A stretch of 64,000 nucleotides of DNA from Paenibacillus sp. FSL H8-0332 (GTDB lineage Bacteria > Bacillota > Bacilli > Paenibacillales > Paenibacillaceae): assembly GCF_037963835.1 (NCBI RefSeq), contig NZ_CP150145.1, forward strand, positions 1,922,001 through 1,986,000, written 5' to 3'. The position numbers and the translations under genes are program-made. Shown piece by piece: positions 9,126 through 18,000 of this stretch. Within the stretch, counting starts at the first letter, position 1; the number at the start of each line of letters is the position of its first letter. The notes under the pieces are model-generated. The model saw only the letters and a program-made list of their open reading frames with translations, did not search any database and had not been told where the DNA came from.

Positions 9126-9605
9126 ATGAATCCGCATCAACCGGGATGGGCCAGCCGCTGGCACAGTACCTCCATCCGCGTACGTTATCAGGAGACCGAC
9201 CAGATGGGCGTCGTCTACCATGCCAACTATTTGATCTGGTTTGAGTGCGGCCGCACGGAGATGTTCCGTGAGCTGGGCTTCGACTACCGGAGGCTGGAGG
9301 GCCTCGGTCTGCTGCTGCCGGTGACCTCTGCAGATTTGCAATTTAAAAGCCCCGCGCGATATGATGATCTTATTACCGTGTATGCGCGGTTAACCACCTT
9401 CTCGGCTCTGAGGGTTGTGTATGAATATGAAATCCGCCGGATGGCGGCGGGTCAGGAAGGGCAGGAGCGGACCGCAGGCGAGCTTCTGGTCAGCGGCTCG
9501 ACGAGCCATGTCTGGCTGAACGGGGAATGGCGGCCGGTGCGGATCGACAGGGCACAGCCTGAGCTGTTCCATGCCATCCTGGCTGCGCTGAAGGAAGAAG
9601 AATAG
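9126..9605 (+). CDS. Acyl-CoA thioesterase, YbgC/4-hydroxybenzoyl-CoA thioesterase family
   Basis: A 159-residue single hotdog-fold protein. The active-site region YQETDQMGVVYHANYLIWFE contains the Asp of the YbgC/4-HBT family, which hydrolyses short or aromatic acyl-CoA or acyl-ACP thioesters. Two ATGs are possible; AAAGGAG is only one base from the first (9120) but 7 nt from the second (9126), so the second is chosen. It lies 48 bp after the MFS gene and 28 bp before fxsA, so an operon of three is likely. The substrate cannot be told from sequence. Confidence 0.88.
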   Translation: MNPHQPGWASRWHSTSIRVRYQETDQMGVVYHANYLIWFECGRTEMFRELGFDYRRLEGLGLLLPVTSADLQFKSPARYDDLITVYARLTTFSALRVVYEYEIRRMAAGQEGQERTAGELLVSGSTSHVWLNGEWRPVRIDRAQPELFHAILAALKEEE

Positions 9606-9633
9606 CGTTAATGGAAGAAGAAGGAGGAGCAGT

Positions 9634-10032
9634 ATGATCAGGAACAAATGGCTGTGGGCCGCCCTATTTGCAGTCCCGGCCGTGGAATTATTCGGTTTCA
9701 TCTATGTCTCAAGTTTTCTTGGAGCGCCCAAGACGCTGCTGATCATGCTGGCTACTTCGGTCATCGGTTTGCTAATGATGCGGTTCGAAGGCAAGAAAGT
9801 GCTGCAGGACAGCAGAACACATATGCAGGAAGGCCGGGTGCCCGGACGGACCATGCTGGACGGCTTATGTATTTTCTTCGGCGGTCTGCTGCTGATTCTG
9901 CCGGGATTTGTCACGGATCTGATCGGCTTTACTCTGGTATTTCCGCTGACCCGGCCGCTTTACCGGGTTTTTCTGCTGAAATGGATCGAGAAGAAGATGA
10001 AGAACGGCACGTTCACCTTCTACCGCAGGTAA
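9634..10032 (+). CDS. fxsA: FxsA family membrane protein
   Basis: A 132-residue protein with the FxsA pattern: an N-terminal hydrophobic segment (WAALFAVPAVELFGFIYVSS), a second one (TLLIMLATSVIGLLMMRFEGK), a polar stretch with RVPGRTMLDG, then GGLLLILPGFVTDLIGF, the most conserved part of the family, and a basic C-terminus. FxsA in E. coli was named for easing phage T7 exclusion by the F plasmid, but its cellular role is unclear. AGAAGGAGGAG precedes the ATG. In Bacillus the homologue (YtzA) also lies near ytvI and citZ, which supports the synteny. Confidence 0.9.
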   Translation: MIRNKWLWAALFAVPAVELFGFIYVSSFLGAPKTLLIMLATSVIGLLMMRFEGKKVLQDSRTHMQEGRVPGRTMLDGLCIFFGGLLLILPGFVTDLIGFTLVFPLTRPLYRVFLLKWIEKKMKNGTFTFYRR

Positions 10033-10174
10033 GTGGGTAATAAGGAAGTAATCGGGTTTGTCAGAAGGTGTTCAGTTGCAGGGTGCTGCGGCCGGATGCC
10101 TTTTTGGCGTTAGGGAGGGGTGCTATAGGCAGTTTCCCGGCGGCGGAGGGCCACCGCTAGTTTCGAGCGCCGCC

Positions 10175-11350
10175 CTAATGCAGCCTGCCGCTGAGGATAT
10201 AGCTGCGCAGGGCGCGGAATACGCCGGCGCGGGCGAATGCGTCGAGAATAACGAGCAGCACCGGGCCGAGGATCAGGCCGAGCATGCCCATTAGCTGAAG
10301 GCCGGCGAACATGCCGATCAGCATGGCGAGCGGATCGACGCCGATACTGCTGGCGAGTACCTTAGGCTCAAGCACCTGGCGGGTGATCAGGATGACGCCG
10401 TAGAGCACCAGCAGCCCGATGGCCAGCGCCATGTTACCGGTCATGTATGAATACAAGGCCCACGGCAGAATGACGATGCCGACGCCCAGATAAGGAATCA
10501 GATCGACGATACCGATGGTCAGGCCGATGGCAAAGGCTGAGCTGACGCCCAGCAACAGCAGGCCGATGATCACAATCACCGCTGTTACGGAGATCAGCAC
10601 CAGCTGGGCGCGGATGTAGCCGAACAGCGCCTTGCGCAGATCCTTCCAGATCTCCGACACCGGTCTTAGCAGCGGGGCTGGGAGCAGGGCGGTCAGCTTG
10701 GCATTATGCCGTTCCCATCCGGTGCTGAGGAAGAAGGCAGCCAGCACGATCACAATTAGAATGGTGCCAAGGCTCGGCAGCGAAGAGATCAGCTTCAGGA
10801 TGAGATTGAAGAACCCGGTAATCATCTGCGTCACGGCTTGGCCGACAGTTTCAGTGGTCCGGTTGATATTGCTGTCAATGGTGGCGTGATAGCCGGGGTT
10901 GTCGTGGTAAAACTGGTTGATTTGGTTAATAATATTCTGAATGCTGGCATTGCGGCTCAGGGACAGCAGCAGCTCCCGCCACTGGTCGGTATGAAGATCG
11001 AAGGTCTGAATCAGCCCGATCAGCTCTTTGACCAGTCTTGTGATGAGGGCGGTCAGTACAAGAGCGGTGCCTCCGATGTAGAATAGCAGCGAGAGGGATA
11101 CAGCGAGCCAGCCGGGGAGCTTCAGCCCTTTAAGCACCAGGACAAGGGGATGCATAAGGTAAGCCAGCAGCCAGGCGACCAGCAGGGGATACAGGAGCGG
11201 CAGCAGTACATAGACAGCCAGCAGAATCAGGGCGGCGGCAAGCACGACCCAGAGGCCGCGCAGCAATCTTTTAAGCACAAGTGTATCGATCTTCGGTCCC
11301 TCCCACTCTGGCGGATTCCAGGAATAACGGCTCGTCTTATGTATATTCAT
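10175..11350 (-). CDS. ytvI: YtvI-type AI-2E family membrane protein
   Basis: A 391-residue integral membrane protein of the AI-2E exporter superfamily (PF01594). It has N-terminal paired helices (LLRGLWVVLAAALILLA), a long soluble middle region containing the stretch ATIDSNINRTTETVGQ, and the signature end region GIVDLIPYLGVGIVILPWA, with GVDPLAMLIGMFAG and GLILGPVLLVI. In B. subtilis YtvI is called a sporulation integral membrane protein and is encoded next to citZ, as here. It is oriented against fxsA. The ATG at 11350 has only a poor ribosome binding site, so the first 25 or so residues are less certain. The substrate is unknown. Confidence 0.88.
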   Translation of the reverse strand: MNIHKTSRYSWNPPEWEGPKIDTLVLKRLLRGLWVVLAAALILLAVYVLLPLLYPLLVAWLLAYLMHPLVLVLKGLKLPGWLAVSLSLLFYIGGTALVLTALITRLVKELIGLIQTFDLHTDQWRELLLSLSRNASIQNIINQINQFYHDNPGYHATIDSNINRTTETVGQAVTQMITGFFNLILKLISSLPSLGTILIVIVLAAFFLSTGWERHNAKLTALLPAPLLRPVSEIWKDLRKALFGYIRAQLVLISVTAVIVIIGLLLLGVSSAFAIGLTIGIVDLIPYLGVGIVILPWALYSYMTGNMALAIGLLVLYGVILITRQVLEPKVLASSIGVDPLAMLIGMFAGLQLMGMLGLILGPVLLVILDAFARAGVFRALRSYILSGRLH

Positions 11351-11499
11351 AGGGGGTGTGAAAAGACTAGCAACGATAGAAAAGGGCAGAATGCAGCCAT
11401 AACCCTAACCTGGAAGCGCAATCATGAAACATTCCTTGCATTCGTTTTTTTCTATCCCTCCGATAAAATCATTTGATGTGCTGTAAAGCTTCCACGTTG

Positions 11500-11528
11500 T
11501 TCACATAACCGTCAAAATCCGGTATGAT
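11500..11528 (+). promoter_or_regulatory. Sigma-A promoter of citZ
   Basis: TTCACA (11500-11505) and TATGAT (11523-11528) are 17 bp apart. ATAA-N7-TTAA at 11527-11541 resembles the ATAA-N7-TTAT half-sites bound by CcpC in Bacillus, with one mismatch; this second point is weak. Confidence 0.65.
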
Positions 11529-11613
11529 AATTAAAGGTTAAAGAGCAGAAAATTAGTTGCAATCTTCTGAGCCGGTCCTGAAGCTTTTTTTCAGAGAGTT
11601 GAAATACTAACAA

Positions 11614-11629
11614 ATGTAAATGTTTACAT
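11614..11629 (+). promoter_or_regulatory. cre-like operator (CcpA) in the citZ leader
   Basis: ATGTAAATGTTTACAT is a 7-bp inverted repeat around a 2-base centre. TGTAAATGTTTACA fits the CcpA consensus TGWAANCGNTNWCA at all defined positions but one (T for C at the centre). It lies about 80 bp downstream of the promoter, where CcpA can act as a roadblock. B. subtilis citZ is under CcpA control. Confidence 0.7.
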
Positions 11630-11679
11630 GAGGTTTGAAGCGGCACTATACACTCTTGTTGGCAAAGGAGAGAGATACT

Positions 11680-12792
11680 ATGACAGCTACCAAAGGACTT
11701 GAAGGCATTGTTGCAACGACCTCCTCGATCAGCTCTATCGTAGATGGAGTGCTCACTTACCGCGGCTATGATATTGACGATCTTGCAGATCATGCCACAT
11801 TTGAGGAGACTGCTTATTTGCTGTGGTTCGGCAGTCTGCCGACGGTGCCGGAGCTTGAAGCTCTGCGGCGCGACCTCAGCGCTTATGCTCAGATCCCGGA
11901 GCAGGTGCTCACTCAAATGAAGCTGTATCCCAAGGAAGCCAACACCATGGCCGCTTTGCGCTCAGCCGTATCGAGTCTGGCGCTGTACGATGAAGCAGCC
12001 GATGATATGAGCAAGGAAGCGAACCAGATCAAGGCGCTGAAGCTGCAGGCGCAGATTCCGACTGTAGTTGCCACACTGGCACGCATCCGCAAAGGCCTGG
12101 AGCCGGTAGCGCCCAAAGAGGGCCTGACCATCGCCGAGAACTTCCTCTATATGCTGTGGGGAAAAGAGCCGGATGCGGTGTCGGTTAAGGCGCTGGATAC
12201 GGCGCTTGTGCTGCATGCCGACCATGAGCTGAATGCTTCGACTTTTGCAGGACGGGTGACGGTTGCGACCTTGTCCGACATCTATTCCGGTGTGACCTCG
12301 GCGATCGGTGCGCTTAAGGGGCCGCTGCACGGCGGGGCGAATGAAGCCGTAATGAAGATGCTCGAGGAGATCGGCAGCCTGGACGCGGTGGAGCCGTATA
12401 TTCAGGGCAAGCTGGAGCGCCGCGAGAAGATTATGGGCTTCGGACACCGCGTCTATAAGAACGGCGACCCGCGCGCCAAGCACCTGATGAAGATGTCCAG
12501 CGAGCTGGGGACGATGAAGAATGACACCAGTCTCTATGACATGTCGGTCAAGGTGGAAGAGCTGATCACCAGCCAAAAGGGGCTGAAACCGAACGTGGAC
12601 TTCTATTCGGCTTCGGTCTACACACAGCTGGGGATTGAACGGGAGCTGTTCACCCCTATCTTCGCGATCAGCCGGACCTCGGGCTGGACGGCCCACATTC
12701 TGGAGCAGTACGAAGACAACCGTATCATCCGTCCGCGTGCGGAATATACGGGCATGTCCGATATGAAATACGTCCCTGTAGACGAGCGATAA
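11680..12792 (+). CDS. citZ: Citrate synthase
   Basis: Condenses oxaloacetate and acetyl-CoA to citrate, the entry step of the TCA cycle. The 370-residue protein is of the short Gram-positive type. Recognisable parts are the N-terminal GLEGIVATTSSISSI, RGYDIDDLA, HADHELNASTF (catalytic His), GPLHGGANEAV (second active-site His), GFGHRVYKNGDPRAK and the C-terminal RPRAEYTG. An upstream in-frame start (11635) exists, but the ATG at 11680 directly follows AAAGGAGAG and gives the family-typical N-terminus. It is the first gene of citZ-icd-mdh. The leader carries a promoter and a cre-like site, so carbon catabolite repression is likely. Confidence 0.97.
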   Translation: MTATKGLEGIVATTSSISSIVDGVLTYRGYDIDDLADHATFEETAYLLWFGSLPTVPELEALRRDLSAYAQIPEQVLTQMKLYPKEANTMAALRSAVSSLALYDEAADDMSKEANQIKALKLQAQIPTVVATLARIRKGLEPVAPKEGLTIAENFLYMLWGKEPDAVSVKALDTALVLHADHELNASTFAGRVTVATLSDIYSGVTSAIGALKGPLHGGANEAVMKMLEEIGSLDAVEPYIQGKLERREKIMGFGHRVYKNGDPRAKHLMKMSSELGTMKNDTSLYDMSVKVEELITSQKGLKPNVDFYSASVYTQLGIERELFTPIFAISRTSGWTAHILEQYEDNRIIRPRAEYTGMSDMKYVPVDER

Positions 12793-12894
12793 CAGGACGG
12801 CAGGCAGGGCGGCCCTTGCGGGCTGCTCTACCCCTTTAGTACAATGAATGATATGAATGCTTGTACATCATACTTTTAGGAGGAATATCTACAA

Positions 12895-14190
12895 ATGTTG
12901 AAACTGGAACAATACGATCTGCCCACAGAAGGCGAACAAATTACAATCGAAGACGGCAAGCTGCTGGTTCCGGATCAGCCGATCATTCCATTCATCGAGG
13001 GTGACGGGACAGGCCGTGACATTTGGAAAGCCTCCAAGCGGGTGCTGGATGCAGCTGTAGAGAAAGCCTACGGCGGTGAGAAGAAGATTGCGTGGTACGA
13101 AGTGTTTGCCGGCGAGAAGGCCTTCAATACATATGGTGAATGGCTGCCGAATGACACGCTGGAAGCGATCCGCGAGTACATTGTGGCGATCAAGGGCCCG
13201 CTGACCACTCCGATCGGAGGAGGAATCCGCTCCCTGAACGTGGCGCTGCGCCAGGAGCTTGACCTGTATGTATGTCTTCGCCCGGTGCGTTACTTCGACG
13301 GCGTTCCTTCTCCGGTGAAGCATCCTGAGCTGGTCGATATGGTTATTTTCCGGGAGAACACTGAGGATATCTATGCCGGTATTGAGTATCAGGAAGGCTC
13401 CGCTGAAGTGAAGAAGGTTATCGAATTCCTGCAGAAGGAAATGGGCGTGAACAAAATCCGCTTCCCGGAAACCTCCGGTATCGGCATCAAGCCTGTATCC
13501 GAAGAAGGTTCGAAGCGCCTTGTTCGTGCGGCAGTGGAATATGCGATCAAGCACGGACGTAAGAGCGTGACCCTGGTTCACAAAGGCAACATCATGAAAT
13601 TCACGGAAGGCGCATTTAAGAACTGGGGCTACGAAGTGGCTGAACAGGAGTTCGGCGACAAGGTCTTCACCTGGAACCAGTATGATGTCATCAAGGAACG
13701 CGACGGTGAAGCGGCTGCGAACGCTGCCCAGAAGGAAGCTGAAGCAGCAGGCAAGGTCATCGTCAAGGATGCCATTGCAGACATTGCACTCCAGCAGGTA
13801 TTGACACGCCCGACAGACTTCGATGTCATTGCGACGCTGAACCTGAACGGGGACTATCTCTCCGACGCACTGGCTGCCCAGATCGGCGGCATCGGTATTG
13901 CTCCAGGAGCGAACATCAACTATCTTACGGGACATGCCATTTTTGAAGCTACTCATGGTACTGCACCTAAGTATGCAGACAAGGATGTAGTGAATCCGGG
14001 CTCTGTCATTCTCTCCGGCGTTATGCTGCTTGAGCATCTGGGCTGGCAGGAAGCGGCTGACCTGATCTACAAGGGAATGACTGCGGCGATTAACAATAAG
14101 ACGGTTACTTATGACTTTGCCCGCCAAATGGAAGGCGCGACGGAGCTGAAATGCTCTGCTTTTGCCGACGAAATCATCAACCATCTGTAA
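12895..14190 (+). CDS. icd: NADP-dependent isocitrate dehydrogenase
   Basis: Oxidatively decarboxylates isocitrate to 2-oxoglutarate. The 431-residue protein matches the Bacillus/E. coli dimeric type: [34 protein letters not shown] with the substrate-binding Ser that is the phosphorylation site in E. coli, [13 protein letters not shown], the [14 protein letters not shown] stretch, the metal-binding [18 protein letters not shown] region, and [15 protein letters not shown]. The start follows TAGGAGGAATATCTACAA. It is separated from citZ by about 100 bp holding a weak GC-rich hairpin (about 12800-12830) that might lower read-through. A long hairpin separates it from mdh. Confidence 0.97.
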   Translation: MLKLEQYDLPTEGEQITIEDGKLLVPDQPIIPFIEGDGTGRDIWKASKRVLDAAVEKAYGGEKKIAWYEVFAGEKAFNTYGEWLPNDTLEAIREYIVAIKGPLTTPIGGGIRSLNVALRQELDLYVCLRPVRYFDGVPSPVKHPELVDMVIFRENTEDIYAGIEYQEGSAEVKKVIEFLQKEMGVNKIRFPETSGIGIKPVSEEGSKRLVRAAVEYAIKHGRKSVTLVHKGNIMKFTEGAFKNWGYEVAEQEFGDKVFTWNQYDVIKERDGEAAANAAQKEAEAAGKVIVKDAIADIALQQVLTRPTDFDVIATLNLNGDYLSDALAAQIGGIGIAPGANINYLTGHAIFEATHGTAPKYADKDVVNPGSVILSGVMLLEHLGWQEAADLIYKGMTAAINNKTVTYDFARQMEGATELKCSAFADEIINHL

Positions 14191-14210
14191 TTAGGCCAGG
14201 ACGGATAGTA

Positions 14211-14252
14211 CGACAAGTATAAGCTGCACATCTGTGTAGCTTATACTTGCGT
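14211..14252 (+). other. Long stem-loop between icd and mdh
   Basis: CAAGTATAAGCT (14214-14225) pairs perfectly with AGCTTATACTTG (14238-14249), and the stem continues inward (CACA/TGTG around TCTG) with one mismatch. There is no T-run, so it does not look like a terminator. It may be an RNA processing or stability element between two cistrons, or an operator. Confidence 0.7.
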
Positions 14253-14296
14253 CAGGCCGCTTCAAGGTCAACATCATATTCGGAGGGAGGGGTACT

Positions 14297-15238
14297 ATGG
14301 CCATCAGACGTTCTAAAATCACTATCGTAGGTGCCGGATTCACCGGCGCGACTACGGCGCTTATGCTTGCCCAGAAGGAGCTTGGCAATGTAGTGCTGCT
14401 TGACATTCCTCAGCTTGAGAATCAGACCAAGGGCAAGGTGCTGGATATGCTTCAAGCGGGACCCGTGCAGAACTTCGATGCTCAAATTACCGGAACCTCC
14501 AGCTATGAGGATGCAGCAGGCTCGGATATTGTCATCATTACGGCAGGAATCGCACGGAAGCCCGGCATGAGCCGTGATGATCTGGTCAACACGAATGCGG
14601 GTATCGTGAAGTCGGTCTGTGAGAATGTGAAGCGTGTGGCTCCAGAGTCCATTGTGATCATTCTGAGTAATCCGGTGGATGCCATGACCTATGTGGCGTA
14701 TCATGCGCTCGGTTTTCCCAAGAACCGCGTAATTGGACAATCCGGTGTACTGGACACGGCCCGCTATTGCACCTTCATCGCTCAGGAGCTTAATGTATCG
14801 GTGGAGGATGTACGCGGATTCGTGCTGGGCGGCCATGGGGATGATATGGTGCCGTTAGTGCGTTATTCCAGCGTGGGCGGTATTCCGATCGACACCCTGA
14901 TCCCGGCAGAGCGCATTGCGGAGATTGTGCAGCGTACCCGTGTCGGCGGCGGTGAGATTGTCAGCCTGCTGGGGAACGGCAGCGCGTATTATGCTCCGGC
15001 TGCCTCGCTGGTTCATATGACGGAGGCTATTCTCAAGGACAAGAAACGGATCATACCGGTAATCGCTCTGCTTGAGGGTGAATACGGCTATGAGAACCTG
15101 TTCATGGGAGTTCCTGCGCTTTTGGGAGCGGAGGGCATTGAGCGGATTTTTGAACTGGAGCTTACGGCGGAGGAACAGGCGGCACTCGATCAGTCCGCTG
15201 ATTCGGTCCGAGCGGTGACTTCTTCGGTAACTATGTAA
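14297..15238 (+). CDS. mdh: Malate dehydrogenase
   Basis: Oxidises malate to oxaloacetate with NAD+. The 313-residue protein is of the lactate-dehydrogenase-like type found in Bacillus. It shows the Rossmann glycine motif ([14 protein letters not shown]), an acidic residue ending strand 2 (VVLLDIPQ, typical for NAD), [16 protein letters not shown] with the substrate-binding Arg of the mobile loop, [19 protein letters not shown] and the catalytic [10 protein letters not shown] with the active-site His. GGAGGGAGGGG lies before the ATG. It closes the citZ-icd-mdh cluster. Confidence 0.97.
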   Translation: MAIRRSKITIVGAGFTGATTALMLAQKELGNVVLLDIPQLENQTKGKVLDMLQAGPVQNFDAQITGTSSYEDAAGSDIVIITAGIARKPGMSRDDLVNTNAGIVKSVCENVKRVAPESIVIILSNPVDAMTYVAYHALGFPKNRVIGQSGVLDTARYCTFIAQELNVSVEDVRGFVLGGHGDDMVPLVRYSSVGGIPIDTLIPAERIAEIVQRTRVGGGEIVSLLGNGSAYYAPAASLVHMTEAILKDKKRIIPVIALLEGEYGYENLFMGVPALLGAEGIERIFELELTAEEQAALDQSADSVRAVTSSVTM

Positions 15239-15287
15239 CCCCGGCAATCTGCCGGAGCCCCTCAAATTGAAATTGGAGGAGATTATG

Positions 15288-15713
15288 ATGGGTCATGTTT
15301 TCTTTTTTCTGCATATGATCGGGACGCTGGCACTTGGCTTCTATCTGGTGCTGCCGTTTATCTTAAGCGGGACGGCTAAGCTGTCCTCCCCGGCGAAGGA
15401 AGGCACCTTGAGTGCTATTGGCGGATTCAACCGTTTTGCCCAATACGGCCTTGTGATCCAGCTGCTGACCGGCGGCTATATGATGACCAAGGGCGAGTAT
15501 TCTGTACCTTGGATGATCATTGTTACGGTGCTTCTGCTGGCTATGTTCGCGTTCGGCGGGATTATGACCAAGCCTCTGCGCCTTGCTGCGGCAGGCATGA
15601 GAGAGAACCGTGATGTTTCTGCGGAGACTGCCAAGATCCGTACTATGAGTCTGCTGCTGATGGTTTCGCTGGTGATCATGATTTTCTTCATGGTCTACAA
15701 TACGATTATCTAA
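15288..15713 (+). CDS. Small four-helix membrane protein of unknown function
   Basis: A 141-residue protein with about four hydrophobic segments (VFFFLHMIGTLALGFYLVLP, FAQYGLVIQLLTGGYMM, MIIVTVLLLAMFAFGGI, LLLMVSLVIMIFFMVY) and short polar links. I do not recognise a named family. The start is set at the second ATG of an ATGATG pair, 6 nt after GGAGGAG. It lies 49 bp after mdh in the same direction and is followed by a terminator, so it may be the last gene of the citZ-icd-mdh transcript. A His in the first helix and few charges within the helices are the only notable features. Confidence 0.65.
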   Translation: MGHVFFFLHMIGTLALGFYLVLPFILSGTAKLSSPAKEGTLSAIGGFNRFAQYGLVIQLLTGGYMMTKGEYSVPWMIIVTVLLLAMFAFGGIMTKPLRLAAAGMRENRDVSAETAKIRTMSLLLMVSLVIMIFFMVYNTII

Positions 15714-15745
15714 ATAGCCTGCTGCCGGATTGGCAGTGTGGTGCT

Positions 15746-15780
15746 AACAGCTCTGGAAGCCTCGGCCTCCAGGGCTGTTT
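15746..15780 (+). terminator. Rho-independent terminator after mdh and the membrane protein gene
   Basis: AACAGCTCTGGA pairs with TCCAGGGCTGTT through one G-T pair around a short loop, ending in TTT. The T-run is short. Confidence 0.65.
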
Positions 15781-15897
15781 CGCATGTCTGGATGCACATG
15801 GTTGGATATTGTTCCCAACGGCTATGTATTCCGATACACTGTGATTAGGTGCTTGGTTCATTTGGCATCACATACATACTTAGGAGTGAGCGCAGTA

Positions 15898-17148
15898 ATG
15901 ATAGGAAGAAAATTAGTAACGGTCGGGCTGAGTCTGGGCTTGCTGCTGGGTTCAGCCGGGCATATGTCTGCGGCAGCCGATTATGAAGGACACTGGGCGC
16001 AGAAGCAGATGAGCCGCTGGCTGGAACAGGGATGGCTGAAGGGATTCGCGGACGGGTCAGTCCGGCCGGATCAGGCGATCACTAGAGCGGAATTTATCGC
16101 GTTAATCAACCAGTTGGCCGGGCTGACGGCTGAGAGCAAGGTGAAGGCTGATTTCAGCGATCTGCCTAAGACGAGCTGGGCATACGAAGAAATCTCGAAA
16201 GCGCTGGAAGTGGGCATCATCAAGGGTTACGGAGGCACGATTCGTCCGGGCGATCCCGTTATGCGCCAGGAGGCGGCGATTATGGTGAGCAGAATGATGT
16301 ATTTTGAGACGGGAAGCACGGAGGTATTATCCATGCTCAGCGATAAGGATCAGATTGCAGGCTGGAGCCAAGCCGATGTCGCTGCAATGATCAATGCCGG
16401 AGGAATGAAGGGGTACCCGGACGGGCGGTTTGCTCCAGAACAGGCGATGACCCGGGCCGAAGCGGTTGCACTGCTGGATTACTACAATGTCACAAGCGGC
16501 GGCTTGCAGAGTGTAACTATAAGCCGTTCTGAGGGGCTTGGAAGCTTTGAACCAGGAGCCATCAAATACTATAACAATGTCACTGTATCCGGCTATGATG
16601 TGCTGCTGCAGAATCTGAAAATTTTTGGAGACCTGGTCCTGGAGGAAGGGATCGGCAACGGAGAGGTGAACTTGGACAGTGTTGAAGTACTAGGCAAGGT
16701 CATCATACAGGGCAGCGGAGATCCCTCAGTGCAGCTCAAGAACACAACCATGAACCAAGTGATTGTGCAGAAGAATAGTGGAACTGCCCGCCTGGTCACC
16801 GAAGGTACAACCTGGGTGAAGGCATTGTCGGTACAGTCCGGTGTAAATCTGGAAGAGGGGGAGGGTACCGGAGAAGGGTTCACAGATATTGATCTGCCAT
16901 CCGGTCTTGCGGCCGGGATCGCAGTAACGCTTAACGGTAATTTCGTAGACGTGAATATTGAAGGCCAAGGACCAGTCCTCCACCTGCAAAAAGGCTCCAT
17001 ACGCACGCTTAAGACTGCTGCCTCTGCATCAGGGGTTAAGATAGAGCTGGATGAAGGGACAACGGTGACGCAGGCGATTCTGAATATGTCAACGAAGGTT
17101 ACGGGTGCGGGTAAGGTTCAGGATGCAATTGTGAAGGAAGATGAATAG
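15898..17148 (+). CDS. Secreted SLH-domain protein with a C-terminal beta-rich region
   Basis: A 416-residue exported protein. The signal peptide is MIGRKLVTVGLSLGLLLGS and continues to about residue 26 (SAA). Three SLH repeats follow (DYEGHWAQKQM... with GFADGSVRPDQAITRAEF; SDLPKTSWAYEEI... with GYGGTIRPGD; then GYPDGRFAPEQAMTRAEA), which would bind pyruvylated secondary cell wall polymer and hold the protein at the surface. The remaining 200 or so residues are rich in V, G, N and T with a repeated strand-turn pattern (VTVSGYDVLLQNLKIFGDLV, EVLGKVIIQGSG), suggesting a beta-helix-like fold; its partner is unknown. The ATG at 15898 is used instead of the longer 15784 start because TAGGAGTGAG is 8 nt upstream and the signal peptide then starts the protein. 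Tandem hairpin repeats follow its 3' end. Confidence 0.85.
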   Translation: MIGRKLVTVGLSLGLLLGSAGHMSAAADYEGHWAQKQMSRWLEQGWLKGFADGSVRPDQAITRAEFIALINQLAGLTAESKVKADFSDLPKTSWAYEEISKALEVGIIKGYGGTIRPGDPVMRQEAAIMVSRMMYFETGSTEVLSMLSDKDQIAGWSQADVAAMINAGGMKGYPDGRFAPEQAMTRAEAVALLDYYNVTSGGLQSVTISRSEGLGSFEPGAIKYYNNVTVSGYDVLLQNLKIFGDLVLEEGIGNGEVNLDSVEVLGKVIIQGSGDPSVQLKNTTMNQVIVQKNSGTARLVTEGTTWVKALSVQSGVNLEEGEGTGEGFTDIDLPSGLAAGIAVTLNGNFVDVNIEGQGPVLHLQKGSIRTLKTAASASGVKIELDEGTTVTQAILNMSTKVTGAGKVQDAIVKEDE

Positions 17149-17200
17149 AGTTCTGAATAAAAGACTGCTCTTCTAACCGGCGTCATGAGGAGCATAGAAG

Positions 17201-17329
17201 AATGTATGCAAAAAACCGAATACAATTTGCTGCTGCGAAGACATATTGGCCCATGTATGCGAAAAACCGAATACAATTTAAGCTGCGAAGGCATATGGGC
17301 CGAATGTATGTGAAAAACCGAATACATTT
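17201..17329 (+). repeat. Three-unit 51-bp hairpin repeat array (family 1, site A)
   Basis: Three copies of a unit start (ATGTATG) at 17202, 17253 and 17304, exactly 51 bp apart. Each holds a stem-loop of the type ATGTAT-N-CG-AAAAAC-CG-N-ATACA; the third has a 7-bp arm, AATGTAT/ATACATT. The linker between stems is also conserved (GCTGCGAAG-N-CATAT-N-GGCC). The array lies between two convergent genes. Related units are at 23.6 and 55.2 kb. Downstream, 17345-17450 is also similar to 23715-23815. Confidence 0.9.
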
Positions 17330-17455
17330 AGCATTATGATGATTCTCCTCATCGCTAACGCCGGATGCAGCCAAAATCAGGCAGATGGAGAAGTGTTAGT
17401 TAAAGAGCGAGGCACCGCTTAGCGTAGCATTAGGTATCAGCATCGTTACCCTGGT

Positions 17456-17983
17456 CTATATCCCGTTACTCCCCAGGTACTCCCGGTCCAGTATCGCATA
17501 AAAGTATTGGTTGACCCACTGGTTGTTCCAGTGTATTTCTTCCTGGAATACGCCTTCGCGGACCATGCCTAACCTATCCAGCACTTTGATGGATGAGGTA
17601 TTGTACTCATTGCACATTGCTACGACTCTGTGGGCCTTCCATTCTTCAAAAGCAAGCTTCAAGGCCAGCTGCGCCGCTTCGGTGCAGTAGCCTTGCCCCC
17701 GGTATTCAGCGAAAAGGCTGTAGCCCAGCTCCCAGCTCTCGCGCTCTTTTATATACCAGTGTATATGCACTTCCCCTACAGGGGTTGCTTCGGGAGTGGC
17801 TAGCCTAATCAGGAATTGTCTGTGCCAGTCGCTATGGATTCGTTCCGCCACAGTCTTCCGGACCGCCTCTTTGTCGGTTGGAAGCATATCCTCGAAGGGC
17901 CAGAGTGAGGCGTTGCTCTCCAGATCTGTGATGAAATCGATATCGTCCGGGGTGACCGGAGATAGTGTAATTCTTGCGTTCAT
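17456..17983 (-). CDS. GNAT family N-acetyltransferase (RimJ/RimL type)
   Basis: A 175-residue acetyltransferase. Typical RimJ/L-like parts are ITLSPVTPDDIDFITDLE, the beta-bulge WELGYSLFAEYRGQGYCTEA (acetyl-CoA pyrophosphate loop RGQGYC), and NTSSIKVLDRLGMVREG, found in enzymes that acetylate protein N-termini, antibiotics or small amines. The ATG at 17983 follows GCAGGAGG, and the longer frame upstream is discarded. It starts 17 bp after the stop of the amidohydrolase gene, so the two form an operon. The substrate is unknown. Confidence 0.88.
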   Translation of the reverse strand: MNARITLSPVTPDDIDFITDLESNASLWPFEDMLPTDKEAVRKTVAERIHSDWHRQFLIRLATPEATPVGEVHIHWYIKERESWELGYSLFAEYRGQGYCTEAAQLALKLAFEEWKAHRVVAMCNEYNTSSIKVLDRLGMVREGVFQEEIHWNNQWVNQYFYAILDREYLGSNGI

Positions 17984-18000
17984 TTTTGCAAAACCTCCTG

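Noticed and set aside
9648..10040. A second plus-strand frame over fxsA
   Set aside because: The peptide is not membrane-like or family-like, and fxsA itself is well supported with a good ribosome binding site.
12889..14184. A 431-codon open frame on the minus strand opposite icd
   Set aside because: It is a shadow of icd codon bias; icd is a certain gene and the antisense peptide has no family features or ribosome binding site.
17118..17374. Minus-strand frames with repeated IRFFAY peptides at site A
   Set aside because: Same cause as at site C: translation of noncoding 51-bp repeats, without start signals.
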